DNA from: Woeseiaceae bacterium
GTDB taxonomy: Bacteria > Pseudomonadota > Gammaproteobacteria > Steroidobacterales > Woeseiaceae
Direction of reading: 5' to 3'
Assembly (NCBI GenBank): GCA_021773115.1
Contig: JAJFKS010000036.1
Location: 124,001-188,000, forward strand
DNA: 64,000 nucleotides
The notes under the pieces were generated by a model. The model was not told the origin of the DNA. It made no database searches and worked only from the letters and a program-made list of their open reading frames with translations. The translations under genes were made by a program, and so were the position numbers. How positions within the stretch are numbered: the first letter of the stretch is position 1; the number at the start of each line of letters is the position of its first letter. This document shows, in pieces, positions 34,165 through 42,581 of this stretch.

Positions 34165-36615
34165 ATGATCGGCAAGAGAAAACCTCGCTTACTGTTACTC
34201 GCGATTGCGATGGGCATCGCTGCGTCCGGCATCATGTTGTCAGTTTTTGATGGGCAGTACCGATGGCTTGCCAATGAGATTGTGGAAACCGGCTCGATCG
34301 AATTCGATCAGATTATGCAGTCGGAATTCGAGCACGTCGCACGCGCCCAGCTCGCGGTCGCAGCCATGGCTTCCCGCCCGGCTTTCGAGTCAAGGCAGGC
34401 AGCCGACATAAATCACGCACTGAATACCGCACTGATTGCGAACAAGACGCTGACGGGCATTCGTTTCGTGACAGCGTCCGGTGAAAGCTTCGAAGTCGGA
34501 AGTCTTCCGAAGAACGAAGATCCGCGAGCTGTTACCTGGTACGAACGATACATGTTGATCGGCATACCGGTCATCGCTGACAAGGTCGAGATCGGGCATT
34601 TGTCCGCTGCATTCGACATTGCCGACCTGCACGCGGAATCGCTGCGCTTTGCGGCCGCCCTTCGTAACAAACAACAGGAAAGTCGACGTATCAGTTACCT
34701 TTGGGCCGGTGCGGGTACGCTCGTCGCGTTGCTGCTTTGCGGCGGCGTTATCTTGCTGGTCGTCCGTAACCAAACCAAGCGAATTCGGCAGCTCAAGATT
34801 CAGGCAGAAAAGCTTCGCGATGCCGATTTCGGCGAACCGCTGCTGGTGTCGCGACAGGACGAGCTGGGTGACCTCGCATCTGTCTTCAATGACATGCGTC
34901 ATCGCCTGCGGAAAACCACCCATTCACGAGACTACGTGGACAGCATTCTATCCGGGATGAATGAAGCCATTCTCGTGACCCGCGACGACGGCACCATCAC
35001 GCGAATCAACGCCGCGACGACACAGCTCCTGGGCTACGAGGAAGACGAACTCTTCAATGTCAGTATCGATTTGGTGGTCAACACCAGTAAAGGGCCGTCC
35101 CTCGCGACAGACTTACCGTCGGGACTCCCCAAGGAAGCGATTTTTGAAAGCAAATTTGGCGAATCGATTCCAGTGTCCTACACCTGTTCAATTGTCGACG
35201 CTACAGACGGTACATCCGCTCGACGCATCTATGCCGCGCAGAACATTACCGAGCGCCGCCGAGCCGAAAAACGAATTCGTTATCTGGCGAGGATTGATCC
35301 GCTTACGAAGATCCCGAACCGAATGCAGTTTCAACATCTCTTGCAGCGTGGCATCGCCCGGGCGCGACGCTCCGGGAAGTCGCTTTGCCTCTTCTATGTC
35401 GATATCGATTACTTCAAGGAAATTAACGACACGTTTGGACACCTTGCCGGTGATACAACGCTGGAGACGGTTGCGGAGCGATTGGCGGCGGCGTTGCCTG
35501 TCAACTCGGTGATCGGTCGCCTTGCCGGCGATGAATTCGCGGTCATCATCGACGATATACACCCTGACGAATTGGGGAGGGATCGCACCGGGGCAATGGC
35601 ACAGAAGTTACTTGACCGCCTCGCGGACCCATTTTTTGTGCAGGGCAATGAAGTGTTCATGACCGCCAGCCTCGGCATCGCCTATTATCCCCAGGATGCG
35701 CCGAATGTTATTGACCTGATCCGCAATGCCGATGCCGCTTTGTATCATTCCAAGAAGGCGGGTGGAAACGTCTACTCGTACTATGTGCCGAAGATGAACG
35801 AGGCGTCCGTTGAGCGCCTGATGACCAAGAGCAAGCTGAAGCGAGCGTTCGAACGCGATGAGCTGCTGGTTCACTATCAGCCCAAGTATGACCTCGTGAC
35901 CGGCGAGGTTTTCGGTGCCGAGGCGCTGGTACGTTGGGAATTGCCTGAACGCGGACTCATATTACCCGCAGACTTCATCCCAATCGCGGAAGAGACCAAC
36001 CTGATTATCGAGATTGGCGAATGGGTGCTCGACAAGGTGTGCGAAGATTTCCGTATATGGCAAATGTCGGTTTCGTCTCCCGGTCGAGTTTCGGTGAATT
36101 TATCGCTTAAACAACTGCGGCAGAAAAACTTCATCGATCGGATCAGTTCGATATTGCGCGGCCACGAGGTTTCGCCAACTTCGCTCGAACTCGAGATCAC
36201 AGAAACGACACTGATGGAGAATCCGGAACGAACGATAAAAATGCTGGATCAGCTCTATAGTTTGGGCCTGCACCTTGCCATTGATGATTTCGGTACGGGA
36301 TATTCATCGCTGAGCGCCCTGCAACAGTTTCCGATCAGTACTTTGAAAATTGATCAATCTTTCGTACGCAATATTGTTACCAACCCCGACGATGCGACCA
36401 TCGTCGACACCATCATTCAGATGGGTAAGAACATGAATATGGGTGTCGTCGCTGAGGGTGTCGAGGAAGAGGCGCAACTTGCCTTCCTGCAAAAGCTGGG
36501 TTGCAACTATGCGCAGGGGCTGCTGTTCGGCGACCCAATGAGTTCCAACAACTACCTGGAACTACTCCGCGCCCAGGCCGATGGCACAGATACCTATCGC
36601 ACGCTGTTCGGCTGA
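34165..36615 (+). CDS. Membrane sensor GGDEF-EAL protein with HAMP and PAS domains
   Basis: 816 residues for making and/or breaking cyclic di-GMP. Order: TM1 (about 10-30), periplasmic sensor (about 30-170), TM2 (about 180-203), HAMP (about 205-255), PAS (about 258-370), GGDEF (about 375-540), EAL (about 550-805). The GGDEF signature is RLAGDEF, an accepted active variant; the upstream product-inhibition RxxD site is absent (PVNS at that place). The EAL signature is intact (AEALVRW, DDFGTGYSS, LKIDQSF), so phosphodiesterase activity is expected. The periplasmic ligand is unknown. It is separated from bactofilin by 93 bases. Confidence 0.92.
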   Translation: MIGKRKPRLLLLAIAMGIAASGIMLSVFDGQYRWLANEIVETGSIEFDQIMQSEFEHVARAQLAVAAMASRPAFESRQAADINHALNTALIANKTLTGIRFVTASGESFEVGSLPKNEDPRAVTWYERYMLIGIPVIADKVEIGHLSAAFDIADLHAESLRFAAALRNKQQESRRISYLWAGAGTLVALLLCGGVILLVVRNQTKRIRQLKIQAEKLRDADFGEPLLVSRQDELGDLASVFNDMRHRLRKTTHSRDYVDSILSGMNEAILVTRDDGTITRINAATTQLLGYEEDELFNVSIDLVVNTSKGPSLATDLPSGLPKEAIFESKFGESIPVSYTCSIVDATDGTSARRIYAAQNITERRRAEKRIRYLARIDPLTKIPNRMQFQHLLQRGIARARRSGKSLCLFYVDIDYFKEINDTFGHLAGDTTLETVAERLAAALPVNSVIGRLAGDEFAVIIDDIHPDELGRDRTGAMAQKLLDRLADPFFVQGNEVFMTASLGIAYYPQDAPNVIDLIRNADAALYHSKKAGGNVYSYYVPKMNEASVERLMTKSKLKRAFERDELLVHYQPKYDLVTGEVFGAEALVRWELPERGLILPADFIPIAEETNLIIEIGEWVLDKVCEDFRIWQMSVSSPGRVSVNLSLKQLRQKNFIDRISSILRGHEVSPTSLELEITETTLMENPERTIKMLDQLYSLGLHLAIDDFGTGYSSLSALQQFPISTLKIDQSFVRNIVTNPDDATIVDTIIQMGKNMNMGVVAEGVEEEAQLAFLQKLGCNYAQGLLFGDPMSSNNYLELLRAQADGTDTYRTLFG

Positions 36616-36705
36616 CTTCACTCCGGCGGGCCAACGTGATTAAATTACCACACTATTTGAAACCCACCGGCCGATCCGGCGCCGGTCCGAACTGAAGATG
36701 ACTCA

Positions 36706-37068
36706 ATGACCAAAATGATGAACGTATGTGTATCAGTAATTTTCCTGCTTTCCGCGTCACTCGCGATTGCCTGTGACTATCCATCATCGCCGAAGAATCT
36801 GCCAAATGGTTCGTCGGCGAGCAAAGACGAGATGCTGGCTGGCGTCAAACTCATTGCTAAGTATCAGGAAGAAATGGAGGCCTATCTGTCGTGCATTGAA
36901 TCCGACGAGATCGTCGCTATCCAGGCGTTGGCAGATGACGATGACGAAGCTAAGCGGCAACGTAAGGTCATGTTCGACAAGAAATACAATGCGGCAGTCG
37001 ATGAGCAGACACGGACGGTCGAGCGATTCAATGCTGAAATTCGAGCCTACAAGGCAAGTGCAAGATAG
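36706..37068 (+). CDS. Small exported protein of unknown function
   Basis: 120 residues with a signal peptide (MNVCVSVIFLLSASLAIA) followed by CDYPSSPKNLP. The cysteine at the predicted cut may make it either a lipoprotein or the partner of the second Cys in YLSCIESDE near residue 63. The mature chain is charged and helical (KYQEEMEAYLSCIE, then KVMFDKKYNAAVDEQTRTVERFNAEIRAYK). I recall similar short exported proteins in marine gammaproteobacteria but no function. The gene ends just before a bidirectional terminator. Confidence 0.7.
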   Translation: MTKMMNVCVSVIFLLSASLAIACDYPSSPKNLPNGSSASKDEMLAGVKLIAKYQEEMEAYLSCIESDEIVAIQALADDDDEAKRQRKVMFDKKYNAAVDEQTRTVERFNAEIRAYKASAR

Positions 37069-37091
37069 ATAGATCGAATCGCGATATCAAA

Positions 37092-37120
37092 AATGTCCGT
37101 CGATTGACGGGCATTTTTTT
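37092..37120. terminator. Bidirectional Rho-independent terminator
   Basis: Nine-pair stem ATGTCCGTC / GACGGGCAT (one G-T pair) with a GATT loop at 37093-37114. Seven T follow on the plus side, and five A precede it (five T on the minus side). It fits between the convergent 36706-37068 gene and the psp operon, ending both. Confidence 0.82.
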
Positions 37121-37122
37121 CG

Positions 37123-37341
37123 CTACAGGTTGTCAATTTCCCGTCCGAGGTCATGCTTGCTCTCGGTAACAATACGCTCGAGCACGCGAATTCGCTCTTC
37201 CAGCATTTCAATCTTTTTCAAAGACTCTTCGAGCTCTGGATCGCGTTTTTGTTTTTCATGTTTCATTTTCAGGTACTTTTGATAGCTGTCCGCTGCAAAA
37301 ACCACAGCAACAATACAGACGACGTAAAACATAGTGTTCAT
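37123..37341 (-). CDS. PspB-like small membrane coiled-coil protein
   Basis: 72 residues: an N-terminal membrane segment (MFYVVCIVAVVFAADSY) followed by a charged coiled coil (ELEESLKKIEMLEERIRVLERIVTES). Length and layout match PspB, which in the Psp response binds PspC and helps release PspF from PspA under membrane stress. The sequence is diverged, so the name rests on layout and position as last gene of the psp operon, 28 bases after a PspC-domain gene. Confidence 0.65.
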   Translation of the reverse strand: MNTMFYVVCIVAVVFAADSYQKYLKMKHEKQKRDPELEESLKKIEMLEERIRVLERIVTESKHDLGREIDNL

Positions 37342-37369
37342 TGGCGCATCCCTTTGCTAGTTCTTTTCT

Positions 37370-37810
37370 TCATAGCCTGCTCAATTCCTGCTCCAACTGA
37401 AAGCGCTTCGACGTAACGTGCTTTTCGAGCGCTATCAGGCGTTTGTCCAGGGACTTGCAGCGCTGATCGATTTCGTCAGCCATCGCGCGCGTTGCCGACG
37501 ATGCAATGGCTGATTCGTCGTCGAACGCTTCTTTCCTGCGTCGACGTCTGCCACAACAAAGTCCCGACCGTCGACGTCGCGTTGCACCAATCGGCTCCCC
37601 CGTCGACTCGGCGGGAATGAGGAATACGACCGCCAGGTAGGCAATGACCGCAACCGGCATGAACATCAGGAACGCAATAAACGCCAGAAAGCGCGTTGTC
37701 TTTAGATTGAAGCCCAGGTAGCGGGCAAGCCCTGCACAGACACCGCCCAGAATCGCGCGATCCGCGTCTCGGTAGAAGTGTCGATCAGCGTCTGCACTCA
37801 TGGTATTCAC
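37370..37810 (-). CDS. PspC-domain protein with long C-terminal coiled coil
   Basis: 146 residues. The PspC domain is at about 10-70 (AILGGVCAGLARYLG, then the membrane helix FLMFMPVAVIAYLAVVFLIP), followed by an Arg-rich stretch and a C-terminal coiled coil (DQRCKSLDKRLIALEKHV). The start is GTG at 37810, with AGGAGG 5 bases upstream and overlapping the previous stop as GTGA. It is a second PspC paralogue after the shorter one. The added coil may replace or extend PspB-type contacts; this is inference. Confidence 0.82.
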   Translation of the reverse strand: MNTMSADADRHFYRDADRAILGGVCAGLARYLGFNLKTTRFLAFIAFLMFMPVAVIAYLAVVFLIPAESTGEPIGATRRRRSGLCCGRRRRRKEAFDDESAIASSATRAMADEIDQRCKSLDKRLIALEKHVTSKRFQLEQELSRL

Positions 37811-38100
37811 GAGTGCCTCCTGTAGTCACCGCGGCAGCGATACCAGAAGTCATTTTCGGACTGGCGTCCGGAATATACCAGGGGCTTTTCCCGGATCAGC
37901 AAGGTAGCGCCAAGGTAAAGCGCAGTCGTTAGCCAGAAAAATAACAGCAGGGAAATTACCGCGATCAACCTCACAGTGCCAACCCTAAAGTTGAAACGAT
38001 CGGCTAGTCCGGCGCAGACGCCGAATACCCAGCCATTTTCCCGGTCGCGATAGAATCCACGCAGGGGTCCGTCGTCTGAATTCCAGGTGTTTCGACTCAT
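37807..38100 (-). CDS. pspC: Phage shock protein C
   Basis: 97 residues. The start at 38100 is set by GGAGGAAACA directly upstream. The PspC domain is recognisable from FYRDRENGWVFGVCAGLADRF and a membrane helix (LIAVISLLLFFWLTTALYLGATLLI). PspC is the inner-membrane sensor of the Psp response, sequestering PspA to free PspF. It is encoded 21 bases after pspA and coupled to a second PspC gene by a GTGA overlap. Confidence 0.85.
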   Translation of the reverse strand: MSRNTWNSDDGPLRGFYRDRENGWVFGVCAGLADRFNFRVGTVRLIAVISLLLFFWLTTALYLGATLLIREKPLVYSGRQSENDFWYRCRGDYRRHS

Positions 38101-38121
38101 TGTTTCCTCCATTGCCCGACT

Positions 38122-38808
38122 TTAGTCCGTTTCTGCCTGCGTGGCTTTGTTCGCAGCCAGCCGACGCTTTAACGCAGCCAGCTCTTCCTTGACTGACTCC
38201 TCAGCCTCAAGACTCGCGAACTCATGATTCAGGTCTTTCGGCAGGCCCAGGTCATAGGCCTCTACGCGGCCTTCGACATCGTCTATACGTCGCGTGTACT
38301 GCTCAAATCGCACCATCGCGTCTTCGATCTTGTAGTCGTGAATCTTCTTGCGAACAGCCAATCGACTGCTTGCCGTCTTATGGCGCGCCAGCAGCGCTTT
38401 TTGGCGAGTCTTGGCGTCGCCAAGCTTCGCCTCAAGTCTCGCAATGTCTTCATTCAACTTTGCGAGCCCTTCATCGACCGCATGGTAATCTTGCTTCAGA
38501 ACTTCAACACCCGTCGCGACTCGTGACTTTTCGACCAAGGCTGCCTTCGCCAGATCTTCGCGGCCTTTACGCAGTGCAAGCTCGGCTTTCTGGTCCCAGT
38601 CGCCAAGATCCCGCTCCAGGCTTTCTATTTTGCGATTCAGGTCTTTCTTGTCCGCAATCGAGCGAGCGGCGGCTGACCGCACTTCAACCAGCGTGTCTTC
38701 CATCTCCTGGATCATCAATCGGACGATCTTCTCGGGATCCTCCGCCTTATCCAGAATCGCGTTGATATTGGAGTTCACGATGTCGCTGAATCTCGTGAAT
38801 ATGCCCAT
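38122..38808 (-). CDS. pspA: Phage shock protein A
   Basis: 228 residues (E. coli PspA 222). The start MGIFTRFSDIVNSN at 38808 has AGAGGAAAAACC directly upstream; the frame continues upstream without a site. Long helices fit the ESCRT-III-like fold: DPEKIVRLMIQEMEDTLVEVRS near residue 25 and a coiled-coil body with SRVATGVEVLKQDYHAVDEGLAKL. PspA binds damaged inner membrane and holds the activator PspF inactive. It is the first gene of the operon controlled by the sigma-54 promoter at 38847-38863. Confidence 0.93.
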   Translation of the reverse strand: MGIFTRFSDIVNSNINAILDKAEDPEKIVRLMIQEMEDTLVEVRSAAARSIADKKDLNRKIESLERDLGDWDQKAELALRKGREDLAKAALVEKSRVATGVEVLKQDYHAVDEGLAKLNEDIARLEAKLGDAKTRQKALLARHKTASSRLAVRKKIHDYKIEDAMVRFEQYTRRIDDVEGRVEAYDLGLPKDLNHEFASLEAEESVKEELAALKRRLAANKATQAETD

Positions 38809-38846
38809 GGTTTTTCCTCTTTGTGTTTGAATCCTGTCTGTATCAT

Positions 38847-38863
38847 TGCAGCATCCGTGCCAA
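38847..38863 (-). promoter_or_regulatory. Sigma-54 promoter of the psp operon
   Basis: On the minus strand: TTGGCACGGATGCTGCA. It has the invariant GG (-24) and GC (-12) with exact sigma-54 spacing (TGGCACG-N4-CTGCA). It lies 38 bases before the pspA start codon, as expected for a PspF-activated promoter. Transcription should begin near 38835. Confidence 0.88.
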
Positions 38864-38872
38864 GTTCGATGA

Positions 38873-38888
38873 AATTGCTTAAGCAATT
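38873..38888. promoter_or_regulatory. Perfect 16-bp palindrome upstream of the sigma-54 promoter
   Basis: AATTGCTTAAGCAATT, ten bases upstream of the -24 element. Its position, near -40 to -55, is too close for a typical activator site, so it may bind another factor or serve IHF-like bending. Role unknown. Confidence 0.4.
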
Positions 38889-38944
38889 GTTATATAAGAA
38901 TTTATTGTTTAAAACAGATTATGAATCGCCAGCCACAGATTGGC

Positions 38945-38975
38945 TTATTTCACTAAGTAATAGTATTTTTCACTA
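38945..38975. promoter_or_regulatory. Paired direct-repeat sites, candidate PspF binding sites
   Basis: TTTCACTA occurs at 38948-38955 and 38968-38975, two helical turns apart, within TTATTTCACTAAGTAA and TAGTATTTTTCACTA. They lie about 110-140 bases upstream of the predicted psp start, the usual place for enhancer sites, and just before the pspF ATG, where binding could also repress pspF. This arrangement is known for PspF in E. coli; the match here is by position, not sequence. Confidence 0.5.
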
Positions 38976-38995
38976 CTTTTTGGCCTAATGCACCT

Positions 38996-40006
38996 ATGGC
39001 AACAGCCCCGAAGTCCCAGCAGATCATTGGTGAAGCACCGGCATTCCTGGAGATGCTGGAGCATGTTTCCCGTGCCGCGCCACTATCCAAGCCAGTGCTG
39101 GTCGTCGGCGAGCGCGGCACGGGCAAGGAGCTTATTGCGTCGCGCCTGCATTTCCTGTCGGACCGCTGGGAGCAGAATGTCGTCAAAGTGAACTGCGCGG
39201 CGCTCACTGAATCGATCCTCGAATCGGAGCTGTTTGGTCACGAGGCGGGCGCCTTTACCGGTGCGGCCAAAATCCATATCGGGCACTTCGAGCGTGCCAA
39301 CGGCGGCACATTGATACTGGATGAACTTGCAACGATTTCATTGCGGATGCAGGAAAAAATTCTGCGCACGATTGAGTACGGCGAGGTTCAGCGCGTTGGC
39401 GGTAGCGAGACCTTGCAGGTTGATGTCCGTATTGTCGGTTCAACGAATGCCGACTTGCGTCGCCTTGCGTCCGAAGGCAAGTTTCGAGAAGACCTGCTCG
39501 ATCGGCTGGCCTTCGACGTTATCACGGTGCCGCCATTGCGGGACCGTGTCGAGGATGTGATGCCTCTTGCGCACGCTTTCGCGATCAACATGGCCAGTGA
39601 GCTGAAGTGGAGTTATTTCCCCGGTTTCAGCTCGCGCGCATCGTCAGCGTTGTTGCGTAACAAGTGGCCGGGCAATGTTCGCGAGCTCAAGAATACCGTC
39701 GAGCGATCCGTTTACCGATCCACCGACCCGGAACAGGTCATTGCGACGCTTGCGCTGGATCCGTTCGATACGCCGTTTACACTTGAAGACGCCAGAGTGC
39801 CGGCAACGGCAGCCAAGCCGCCAAAGAGGCCGCCACTGCTACCGACTGACCTTAAACAGCGCTTACTCGATACTGAGCTTGATTTGCTGCGAGCGGCACT
39901 CGACAAGGCGCGCTTCAACCAGCGGTTGGCGGCAGATTTGCTCGGGCTGAGCTATCACCAGTTCCGGGGCAAGCTGCGAAAACTGAATATTCGCAGTAAA
40001 CCCTGA
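38996..40006 (+). CDS. pspF: Psp operon sigma-54 activator
   Basis: 336-residue enhancer-binding protein without an N-terminal receiver domain, as in PspF. AAA+ marks: Walker A GERGTGKE near residue 40, the sigma-54 contact loop GAFTGA near 85, Walker B GGTLILDEL near 105, and the arginine-finger region near 165. The C-terminal Fis-type helix-turn-helix (FNQRLAADLLGLSYHQFRGKL) is at about 305-330. It drives the psp operon from the divergent sigma-54 promoter. It has its own short leader overlapping the candidate enhancer sites, consistent with autorepression. Confidence 0.93.
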   Translation: MATAPKSQQIIGEAPAFLEMLEHVSRAAPLSKPVLVVGERGTGKELIASRLHFLSDRWEQNVVKVNCAALTESILESELFGHEAGAFTGAAKIHIGHFERANGGTLILDELATISLRMQEKILRTIEYGEVQRVGGSETLQVDVRIVGSTNADLRRLASEGKFREDLLDRLAFDVITVPPLRDRVEDVMPLAHAFAINMASELKWSYFPGFSSRASSALLRNKWPGNVRELKNTVERSVYRSTDPEQVIATLALDPFDTPFTLEDARVPATAAKPPKRPPLLPTDLKQRLLDTELDLLRAALDKARFNQRLAADLLGLSYHQFRGKLRKLNIRSKP

Positions 40007-40033
40007 AACTGCGGATTTGTAGCCTCGTCCCGT

Positions 40034-40948
40034 TTAGCTCTCATCGCGGTAGCGACGGACGTAAATCGCGCCAAAACAAAGCAGGCCACAAACGATCACG
40101 CCCGCCCACATCGATGGGCTCGCCAGGAAGTATCCGATATCGAGATGCGACAAGACGCTAATCATCTCTTCACTCATCTCGAAGTTGTCGTTCTCGATCA
40201 TACTTTCGATATCCAGGCGCGAAATCGGTATCTTGCCCATGCGTCCCCAGACGACGCTTGCGAACTCATTGGAGTGCAGAAAGATTCCCTCGAACATTGG
40301 AACCAGGACCAGGGGCAGAAAACCCATCATGAATGGCGAACGCTTTGTGTAGGCGGACACAAACAGGAACCAGCCAACAAACGGTGACATCCAGATTGCT
40401 CCCGAATAGACAATGACCACGGCTGACAGCCAGTTGTCGATAATGGGTACCGAACTCCAGATCAACAGGCTGGCGTCACCGCCTTTCAGAGAAACCCAAA
40501 TACTCGTGACGAGCAGATTGACGAGATGCGTAGCAATAATTCCGATGATCATCGCAGTCGGAATGACCAGAACCGCAGTGAGTAACTTGGATATGACAGT
40601 CTCAGAGTCTGTAACTGGCAGCGAGCGCCAGAACAATATGCTCTTGTCCTTGCGCTCAGCATAAAGTGCATCGAGCGAGTAAAAAATGGTCAGTATTCCC
40701 AACGCCAGAAAAAACAGACCGGACGAGCCGAAGAACAGCCCGGACAACACCGCCCGTCTTCCAGTATCGTTGGCAATGTTCTGTGCACCAAACAGCGCCA
40801 TATCCAGTTCGTGCGCGTAGTCGCCAGCGAACATGAGCGCCGTTAGTGTGCCCAGCGTCACGATGCTGGCGATCGCAATGGGTGTCATCCAGATTGATCG
40901 ATGCTCCCAGACCTCACGCTTCAGGAGCGCCAGATGATGCGTGATCAT
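40034..40948 (-). CDS. ABC transporter permease (ABC-2 type)
   Basis: 304 residues with about six membrane helices, the first near residues 20-43 (WMTPIAIASIVTLGTLTALMF), a large soluble loop, and helices near 85, 130, 190, 230 and 280. The segment LDALYAERKDKSILFWRSLPVTDSETVISKL is typical of this permease class. The start overlaps the ATP-binding gene by ATGA. Substrate unknown: relatives in GntR-linked operons act in antibiotic response or lipid handling. A role in cell-envelope stress is an inference from the YtrA-type regulator. Confidence 0.83.
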   Translation of the reverse strand: MITHHLALLKREVWEHRSIWMTPIAIASIVTLGTLTALMFAGDYAHELDMALFGAQNIANDTGRRAVLSGLFFGSSGLFFLALGILTIFYSLDALYAERKDKSILFWRSLPVTDSETVISKLLTAVLVIPTAMIIGIIATHLVNLLVTSIWVSLKGGDASLLIWSSVPIIDNWLSAVVIVYSGAIWMSPFVGWFLFVSAYTKRSPFMMGFLPLVLVPMFEGIFLHSNEFASVVWGRMGKIPISRLDIESMIENDNFEMSEEMISVLSHLDIGYFLASPSMWAGVIVCGLLCFGAIYVRRYRDES

Positions 40949-41802
40949 TGTCGCGCCCTCTTAACTTTCGCTACAAATAAGTCGGCAACCGAGGGAGTTC
41001 GCATTTCTCCGAGCCCGGCAAAGTGCTCGCGACTAAGCCCTTCGAATAACATGACTGACTTGCCAAACATTTGATTCTCGGCAATCGGACCAAGCCCACG
41101 TGCCTTCTCCGCCTTGTCACCCGAGGCGGCAAGTTCGACATAAGTATCCGCGAGGGACTCCATCGGCGAATCGAGCAGTATTCTTCCATCGTCAATAAAC
41201 ATGACATCGGTGAGGAGATTCTCGATTTCTTCCACTTGATGTGTCGTCACCAGGATTGTCCTTTCCTCATCGAAGTAGTCATTTAGGAGATTGGCGTAGA
41301 ATTCCTTGCGGAAAATAATATCCAGCCCGAGCGTAGGCTCATCGAGTACCAGCAGTTTTGCGTCGATCGACATGATGATCGACAGATGTAACTGCGTGAC
41401 CATACCCTTCGACAACTCTTTGACTTTCGAGGAAGACTGGATTTTCGTCTGCTTGAGGAGCTCGTCCGCTCGTCGCCGGGAAAAATTTGGATGAACGGCC
41501 GCAACGTAATCGAGCAGTTGTGTCACTTTTATCCAGCGCGGCAGCACGGCGACGTCGGCAATGAAACAAATATTTCGCATCAGCTCCTTACGCTGCTTGA
41601 ACGGATCAAGTCCCATTACGGACAATGAGCCCTCACAATCCGTCAGTCCGAGCAATGCTTTGAGCAGGGTTGTCTTGCCGGCGCCGTTGGGGCCGATCAG
41701 GCCGAGTATTTTGCCGCTTTCGATTTCGAAACTGACGTTACTGACGGCTGTAAACGACCCATAACGTTTGGAAACGCCCTCGGCACTGACCAGACTAGTC
41801 AT
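40945..41802 (-). CDS. ABC transporter ATP-binding protein
   Basis: 285-residue ATPase. Walker A GPNGAGKTTLL near residue 37; Q-loop region near 80; the signature is degenerate, KELSKGM near 134, as common in this subfamily; Walker B LLVLDEPTLGLD near 155; switch His in LVTTHQVEEIE near 190. The C-terminal part (about 220-285) is an extra domain. It is encoded between the GntR regulator (4-base overlap, ATGA) and the permease (4-base overlap), so the three are made together. Confidence 0.9.
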   Translation of the reverse strand: MTSLVSAEGVSKRYGSFTAVSNVSFEIESGKILGLIGPNGAGKTTLLKALLGLTDCEGSLSVMGLDPFKQRKELMRNICFIADVAVLPRWIKVTQLLDYVAAVHPNFSRRRADELLKQTKIQSSSKVKELSKGMVTQLHLSIIMSIDAKLLVLDEPTLGLDIIFRKEFYANLLNDYFDEERTILVTTHQVEEIENLLTDVMFIDDGRILLDSPMESLADTYVELAASGDKAEKARGLGPIAENQMFGKSVMLFEGLSREHFAGLGEMRTPSVADLFVAKVKRARQ

Positions 41803-42194
41803 TCTCCCCCTCCAGAATCCTCGGATGAATTTTTCTTGTTTGACGTCGCCTCTTTCACCAGGTCGGCGACGTCAAGATCCAGGCGTTCGATGGTCGCGAG
41901 AACCTGCGGCCATTCCTTTTCGATGAATTTTTCCCGCTCCGCTTTGAGGAGCATCGTGCGTGCGCCTTTGTTGACGAACATGCCTCGCCCACGCTTTTTC
42001 GTGACGAGGTTTTCGTCGACGAGCTCCTGGTAGCCTTTGAGTACCGTCAGCGGGTTGAGCCGATACTCAGCTGCAACATTCCTGACCGATGGCAGCGCAT
42101 CGCCGTCAGTGAGCACGCCCTCCAGAATCATCGCCACAACCCGGTCTCGCAACTGGCGATAGATGGGTTGATCTTCGTTCCATTTCGGATCCAT
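41799..42194 (-). CDS. GntR-family regulator, YtrA-like
   Basis: 131 residues: an N-terminal winged helix (QPIYRQLRDRVVAMILEG, then LPSVRNVAAEYRLNPLTVLKGYQELVDENLV) and only a short helical C-terminal tail rather than a full effector domain, which is the YtrA subfamily layout. YtrA-type regulators repress their own ABC transporter genes. The palindrome at 42582-42605 fits the GGTG-N16-CACC site I recall for this subfamily. The start is ATG at 42194, with a weak GGA site upstream. Ligand unknown. Confidence 0.85.
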   Translation of the reverse strand: MDPKWNEDQPIYRQLRDRVVAMILEGVLTDGDALPSVRNVAAEYRLNPLTVLKGYQELVDENLVTKKRGRGMFVNKGARTMLLKAEREKFIEKEWPQVLATIERLDLDVADLVKEATSNKKNSSEDSGGGE

Positions 42195-42241
42195 TAATTA
42201 TCCGTTTTCCATTGACAGCTGCCGGCTCCCGCGAGCGCATG

Positions 42242-42274
42242 TAAAAAGACGCCGGCCCGCGATGCGGGCCGGCG
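42242..42274 (-). terminator. Terminator after the small membrane protein gene
   Basis: 11-bp GC-rich stem CGCCGGCCCGC / GCGGGCCGGCG (42250-42260, 42264-42274) with a GAT loop; on the minus strand it is followed by TCTTTTTA. It ends the 42294-42545 transcript, or lets a fraction through into gntR-ABC. Confidence 0.82.
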
Positions 42275-42293
42275 CAAAGATTCCGTCGCTACT

Positions 42294-42545
42294 TTACTCG
42301 TCTTCGCCACGGAATTGACTCAATTCACCGACAACCACCCGTCCAAGCTTGACGGCCTGGTTGCCAATAGGGCCATCCATCTCGAGTCGGAATGGCACAG
42401 TTGCACTGATTGCGCCCGGATCAGCCGGTACATCCCTGGCCACGAATTCCGTTGCGACCGTCCGGCTGCCCAGAAGAGCAAGCAGCATCAACAACATGAC
42501 GGCAAGGCTGACATAATCATTAAATTGTACGAGTGTTCTGGACAT
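42294..42545 (-). CDS. Small membrane-anchored protein under the GGTG-N16-CACC operator
   Basis: 83 residues: a short cytoplasmic start, one membrane segment (VSLAVMLLMLLALLGSRTV, about 12-30) and a periplasmic part of about 50 residues (FRLEMDGPIGNQAVKLGRVVVGELSQF). GGAG lies 6 bases upstream of the ATG. I recognise no family. It is the first gene downstream of the operator on the minus strand and is separated from gntR by a terminator. The stop codon is followed by the gap 42275-42293, which holds nothing. Confidence 0.6.
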   Translation of the reverse strand: MSRTLVQFNDYVSLAVMLLMLLALLGSRTVATEFVARDVPADPGAISATVPFRLEMDGPIGNQAVKLGRVVVGELSQFRGEDE

Positions 42546-42581
42546 TTCTGCTCCGGAGCCGGGCCCGGCCTTTAGTGATCT

